From Burkholderiales bacterium (lineage in GTDB: Bacteria; Pseudomonadota; Gammaproteobacteria; Burkholderiales; Burkholderiaceae), in NCBI GenBank assembly GCA_947372535.1, contig CANBUA010000059.1, positions 1 through 19,348 on the forward strand: a DNA stretch of 19,348 nt. The letters run 5' to 3'. Positions 16,352 through 19,348 of the stretch are shown piece by piece (the first letter of the stretch is position 1; each line of letters begins with the position of its first letter). The notes beneath the pieces were generated by a model, which made no database searches, had not been told where the DNA came from, and saw only the letters and a program-made list of their open reading frames with translations. Both the position numbers and the translations under genes were made by a program.

Positions 16352-17460
16352 GCAGCGTTGAAATTCAGGGGTTCGCGCAGGACCTCGGCCAGGGCCGCGA
16401 TCATGGCATCGTTCTCGGCAGGCAGGCCCACCGTCAAACGGACACAGTTTGCCAGCAATCGGTGCAAGCCCGCCACATTTTTGATGAGGATGCCCCTCGC
16501 TTTGAGGTCCGCGAACACGGCCGCGGCGTCGTTGACGCGCACCAGGATCATGTTGGCCTGGCTGGGGTAGGCCCGCGCACCAGGCATTCTGACCAGCGCA
16601 GCCATGAGGCGCTCACGTTCGGACTTGATCACTTCGGCTTGGGCGGCGAACTCGGCTTCATGTTCCAGCGCGAACAAGGCAGCCTCGACATTGAGCACGC
16701 TGACGTTGTAGGGCGGGCGCACTTTTTCGACCTGCTCGATCACATTCGCGCGGCCCATCATGTAACCCAGACGGACGCCCGCCAGCCCGAATTTGGAGAG
16801 GGTGCGCATGAGCAGCACGTGTGGGTGTGCAGCCAGCTTGCCCAGGTAGCTGTCGCTGGCGAAAGGTTGATAAGCCTCGTCGATGATGACCAAGCCCTGG
16901 CCGTTGGCCGCCACGGCTTGCACGATCTGGTCAATGGCACCGGCATCCCACAGGTTGGCCGTGGGGTTGTTCGGGTACGCGATGTAGGTCAGCGCGGGGC
17001 GATGATGGGCGACGGCGGCCAGCATGGCGGGCAGGTCCAGCTCGAAATCAGGTGTGAGCGGCACACCCACGAAGTCCATGCCGACCTGACGTGCAAAAGC
17101 TTCGTACATGACAAAGCCAGGCAAAGGGGCCAGCGCGACGGCACCAGGCTTGGCACAGGCCACCGACAACAGAGAGATCAACTCATCCGAGCCGTTGCCC
17201 AGGACCAAGCCCATGCCTTCGGGAACCTGGGCGTAAGTGCGCAAGGCGTCATGCAAGTCGTTGAGGCGAGTGCCGGGATAGCGGTTCAATGCCACGGCGC
17301 CCAGGCGCTGACCGAGCTCGGCTTGCAGGGCCGGCGGCAAGGTGAAGGGGTTCTCCATCGCGTCGAGCTTGATGAAGCCTTTGGCGTCTTGCACCACGTA
17401 AGCGTGCATGGCCCGAACGTCGGGGCGAAAGGTGTCCAGAATCTGATCGTTGGTGCTCAT
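16348..17460 (-). CDS. hisC: Histidinol-phosphate aminotransferase
   Basis: HisC is the PLP-dependent aminotransferase that turns imidazole acetol phosphate into histidinol phosphate. The 370-residue fold-type I protein has GNGSDELI (88-95), the [10 protein letters not shown] segment with N165, D194 in IIDEAYQPF that contacts the PLP ring, and the Schiff-base lysine K223 in [16 protein letters not shown]. Length is usual. The ATG at 17460 lacks a strong ribosome site. The gene is separated from the upstream hisD by 402 bases that hold an opposite-strand peptide gene, so it may need its own promoter; a GATAAT lies 36 bases upstream. It overlaps hisB by 4 bases downstream. Confidence 0.97.
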   Translation of the reverse strand: MSTNDQILDTFRPDVRAMHAYVVQDAKGFIKLDAMENPFTLPPALQAELGQRLGAVALNRYPGTRLNDLHDALRTYAQVPEGMGLVLGNGSDELISLLSVACAKPGAVALAPLPGFVMYEAFARQVGMDFVGVPLTPDFELDLPAMLAAVAHHRPALTYIAYPNNPTANLWDAGAIDQIVQAVAANGQGLVIIDEAYQPFASDSYLGKLAAHPHVLLMRTLSKFGLAGVRLGYMMGRANVIEQVEKVRPPYNVSVLNVEAALFALEHEAEFAAQAEVIKSERERLMAALVRMPGARAYPSQANMILVRVNDAAAVFADLKARGILIKNVAGLHRLLANCVRLTVGLPAENDAMIAALAEVLREPLNFNAA

Positions 17461-17495
17461 GGGGCTCAGGCCACAATGGCCGAATTAGCCCCACG

Positions 17496-17501
17496 ATTAT
17501 C
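17496..17501 (-). promoter_or_regulatory. Candidate -10 box for a hisC-hisF promoter
   Basis: The minus strand reads GATAAT, five of six matches to the -10 consensus, and would start transcription near 17489, about 29 bases before the hisC ATG. The -35 region 17 bases upstream (CTGATT) is weak. A promoter here is expected if the opposite-strand insertion uncouples hisC from hisG-hisD. Between it and hisC a small inverted repeat, GGCCA-CAA-TGGCC (17469-17481), is present. Confidence 0.35.
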
Positions 17502-17604
17502 TCACCTTGGCACCCTCGAATCAGGCATGGAAGCTTGTGGCCACCGGCAGTCCCCCCGATGGATCAGCGCTCACCATTGAATGGCCGTGTCTACCCCAGG
17601 TCGA

Positions 17605-17614
17605 TTCCTAGGAA
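17605..17614. promoter_or_regulatory. 10-base palindrome upstream of the double-glycine peptide gene
   Basis: TTCCTAGGAA is a perfect palindrome 55 bases before the start codon at 17670. It lies just upstream of TATGCT (17622-17627), which matches four of six -10 bases. Its place overlapping the -10/-35 spacer would suit an operator, but a 10-base palindrome can occur by chance, and no -35 element is convincing. Confidence 0.25.
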
Positions 17615-17669
17615 ATTAGGATATGCTGCCTCGCCATTGCACCACCATCCATCAGTCAAGGATCATTTG

Positions 17670-17825
17670 ATGCGCACTTTGTCCACGCAAGAAATCTCGA
17701 CCGTCTCTGGCGGCGCCCTGTCTTGGTCTCAGTTCAACAGCAGCGCAGATGGTCTTGGCATCCCGCCCATCTTGCGTCCGCTATACGCCCTGGTTTACCT
17801 CTTCGCTGCGGTTCTGAATCCCTGA
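17670..17825 (+). CDS. Small double-glycine-leader peptide, microcin V-like leader
   Basis: This 51-codon gene would encode a precursor with a 15-residue leader, MRTLSTQEISTVSGG, and a 36-residue mature part starting at A16. The leader matches the class-II bacteriocin pattern recognised by peptidase-C39 ABC exporters: L and S/T near the start, E at -8, I at -7, V at -4 and GG at -2/-1. From memory it shares 9 of 15 residues with the microcin V leader MRTLTLNELDSVSGG. The mature part has one D and one R, no cysteine, and a hydrophobic C-terminal half (IPPILRPLYALVYLFAAVL, 31-49) that could insert in membranes. AAGGA (17658-17662) lies 7 bases before the ATG. The gene lies between hisD and hisC on the opposite strand; GC is about 58%, lower than a sampled 67% in hisD. 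No exporter or immunity gene is adjacent. Function is unproven: microcin, signal peptide or relic. Confidence 0.72.
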   Translation: MRTLSTQEISTVSGGALSWSQFNSSADGLGIPPILRPLYALVYLFAAVLNP

Positions 17826-17862
17826 TCGAAGGCCACCGCACCGGGCTTGCGAAGATGCAACG

Positions 17863-19176
17863 TCAACGCCTGAGCCGGAACTCCGCCGCCATGGCGTGGG
17901 CTTGCAAGCCTTCGCCATAGGCCAGCACGGCGGCGGTCTTGCCCAAAGTCTGGGCGCCCGCCTCGCTCACCTCGATCAGGCTGGAGCGCTTCTGAAAGTC
18001 ATAGACGCCCAGCGGCGACGAAAACCGTGCCGTGCCCGAGGTGGGCAGCACGTGGTTGGGACCGGCGCAGTAATCGCCCAGGCTTTCGCTCGTGTAGGCC
18101 CCCAGGAAGATGGCACCGGCATGCCTGAGCAAGGGCTCCCAGCGATGCGGCTCGCTGGAGGACACCTCCAGGTGCTCGGGCGCGATGCGGTTGCTGATCT
18201 CGCAGGCCTCTTCCATGCTGCGAGTCTGGATGAGGGCGCCACGGCCAGCCAATGAGGCACGGATGATGTCGGCGCGCGGCATGCCGGGCAGCAGGCGTTC
18301 GATCTCGGCCTTGACGCGGGCGATGTAGTCGGCATCGGGGCACAGCAGGATGCTCTGGGCCAACTCGTCGTGCTCGGCCTGGCTGAACAGGTCCATGGCC
18401 ACCCAATCGGGCGGCGTGCTGCCATCGGCGAGCACGAGGATTTCGCTGGGGCCGGCGATCATGTCGATGCCGACCTGCCCGAAGACGCGCTTCTTGGCGC
18501 TGGCCACGTAGGCGTTGCCCGGCCCGGTGATCTTGTCGACTTTGGGGACCGTGGCCGTGCCGTATGCCAGTGCCGCCACGGCTTGCGCGCCGCCAATGGT
18601 GAAAGCGCGCGAGACGCCAGCCACATAGGCCGCAGCCAGCACCAGCGGGTTTTTCTCGCCGCGCGGGGTGGGCACCACCATGATGATGTCCTGCACGCCG
18701 GCCACGTGGGCGGGGATGGCATTCATCAGCACGGAAGAGGGGTAAGCCGCCTTGCCGCCAGGCACGTAGATGCCGACACGGTCCAGCGGTGTGACCTTCT
18801 GGCCCAGCAGGGTGCCATCTTCATCGCGGTAGGACCAACTCAGGCCGCAGGCCTGCTTCTGGCGCTCGTGGTAGCTCCGCACGCGGCTGGCGGCTGATTC
18901 CAATGCTTCACGCTGATCGACGGGCAGGCCCTCGAAAGCGGCCTTGAGTTCGGCAGCGGTGAGTTCCAGCGCCGCAAGATTGCCGACCTCAAGGTGGTCG
19001 AAGCGAGCGGTGTATTCGAGCACTGCGGCATCGCCGCGCTGCTGAACATCGGCCAAGATGGCAGCCACGCGCTCCTCGATGGCGGTGTCGGCCTCAGCAG
19101 ACCAATGCAGCACTTTGGCGAACGCGTCGTCGAAGTCGGGCTGGGTGGTCGTGAGCTGGGCGATCTGGGCGGTCAT
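17863..19176 (-). CDS. hisD: Histidinol dehydrogenase
   Basis: HisD performs the last two steps of histidine synthesis, oxidising histidinol to histidine with two NAD and a zinc ion. The 437-residue product has [19 protein letters not shown] (134-152), the [15 protein letters not shown] block (193-207), the ITGPGNAYV segment (216-224), and the zinc and catalytic region [12 protein letters not shown] with Q266 and H269. The active-site pair E334/H335 lies in RIAPEHLE, and [20 protein letters not shown] (366-385) carries D368. Length is normal. The ATG lies 22 bases after the hisG stop, so the two are one operon. Downstream, hisC is 402 bases away rather than adjacent. Confidence 0.97.
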   Translation of the reverse strand: MTAQIAQLTTTQPDFDDAFAKVLHWSAEADTAIEERVAAILADVQQRGDAAVLEYTARFDHLEVGNLAALELTAAELKAAFEGLPVDQREALESAASRVRSYHERQKQACGLSWSYRDEDGTLLGQKVTPLDRVGIYVPGGKAAYPSSVLMNAIPAHVAGVQDIIMVVPTPRGEKNPLVLAAAYVAGVSRAFTIGGAQAVAALAYGTATVPKVDKITGPGNAYVASAKKRVFGQVGIDMIAGPSEILVLADGSTPPDWVAMDLFSQAEHDELAQSILLCPDADYIARVKAEIERLLPGMPRADIIRASLAGRGALIQTRSMEEACEISNRIAPEHLEVSSSEPHRWEPLLRHAGAIFLGAYTSESLGDYCAGPNHVLPTSGTARFSSPLGVYDFQKRSSLIEVSEAGAQTLGKTAAVLAYGEGLQAHAMAAEFRLRR

Positions 19177-19198
19177 GGCGAGGGCAGCGAGTGAGTCG

Positions 19199-19348
19199 TC
19201 AGGCAGGAATGGCCGACTTGAAGGCTTCGATGAGGGCGCGGATGGGTTCGCGGTGGAGCTTGAGTGCGGCCTGGTTGACCACCAGCCGCGAGCTGATGTC
19301 CATGATGCGCTCGACCTCGATCAGCTTATTGGCCTTGAGCGTGCTGCC
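19199..19348 (-). CDS. hisG: ATP phosphoribosyltransferase, 3' end only
   Basis: HisG catalyses the first committed step of histidine synthesis, joining ATP and PRPP. Only the last 49 codons are inside the window, reading on the minus strand from 19348. They show [20 protein letters not shown] and [20 protein letters not shown], typical of the end of the catalytic domain. The protein stops here without the roughly 80-residue regulatory ACT-like domain of the long form, so it is the short HisG type, which in known cases needs the HisZ subunit for activity and histidine feedback. HisZ is not in the window. The stop lies 22 bases before the hisD ATG. Confidence 0.92.
   Translation of the reverse strand, partial: GSTLKANKLIEVERIMDISSRLVVNQAALKLHREPIRALIEAFKSAIPA

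Noticed and set aside
16462..17580. Long plus-strand open frame of 372 codons opposite hisC
   Set aside because: It is the mirror of a GC-rich hisC coding frame, with a composition typical of antisense shadows and no recognisable domain; hisC on minus is unambiguous.
17535..17669. In-frame upstream extension of the double-glycine peptide
   Set aside because: The added 45 residues are low-complexity and Pro/Arg-rich and would bury the leader; the ATG at 17670 has AAGGA at ideal spacing and begins exactly at a leader-type N-terminus.

Overview
The window is ordinary, gene-dense, GC-rich proteobacterial chromosome, with gene order pointing to a betaproteobacterium of the order Burkholderiales. 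The support is the petABC-sspAB block, a his cluster with a short-type hisG, the hisI-hisE-HIT-tatABC run, a beta/gamma-type cytochrome b, and the Burkholderiales-like TatB tail. The genus cannot be told from the sequence alone. No insertion sequence, prophage or CRISPR array is visible.

Layout, left to right. (1) Positions 1-4248, all minus strand: the 5' part of a tRNA-Thr(UGU), sspB, sspA, and the cytochrome bc1 operon petA-petB-petC, which reads right to left. (2) Positions 4457-8558: mscL and a large DUF1631-type protein on plus, converging on a PdxA-family dehydrogenase on minus. (3) Positions 8620-11393, plus strand: hisI, hisE, a HIT protein, tatA, tatB, tatC. (4) Positions 11466-13435: a DegS-like serine protease (minus) divergent from a Nif3-family gene (plus). 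(5) Positions 13437-19348, minus strand: the main his cluster, read in transcription order hisG (3' end only), hisD, a 401-bp gap, hisC, hisB, hisH, hisA, hisF.

How the genes work together. HisG, HisE, HisI, HisA, HisH/HisF, HisB, HisC and HisD cover histidine synthesis from PRPP and ATP to histidine, except for histidinol-phosphatase and the HisZ partner that a short HisG needs. Cytochrome b, cytochrome c1 and the Rieske protein form complex III. The Rieske protein has a twin-arginine N-terminus and is a plausible client of the TatABC translocase encoded in the same window. SspA and SspB act in stress transcription and ClpXP substrate delivery.

The most interesting item is in the 401-bp gap between hisD and hisC. 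On the strand opposite the his genes sits a 51-codon gene (17670-17825) with a good Shine-Dalgarno sequence. Its first 15 residues, MRTLSTQEISTVSGG, are a near-textbook double-glycine export leader very like that of microcin V. The predicted mature peptide is 36 residues, cysteine-free and hydrophobic at its C-terminus. No transporter or immunity gene lies next to it. A second structural point is that hisI/hisE and their tat neighbours face the opposite way from hisF, as if the hisI-to-nif3 block had been inverted inside a once continuous his-tat-pet region.
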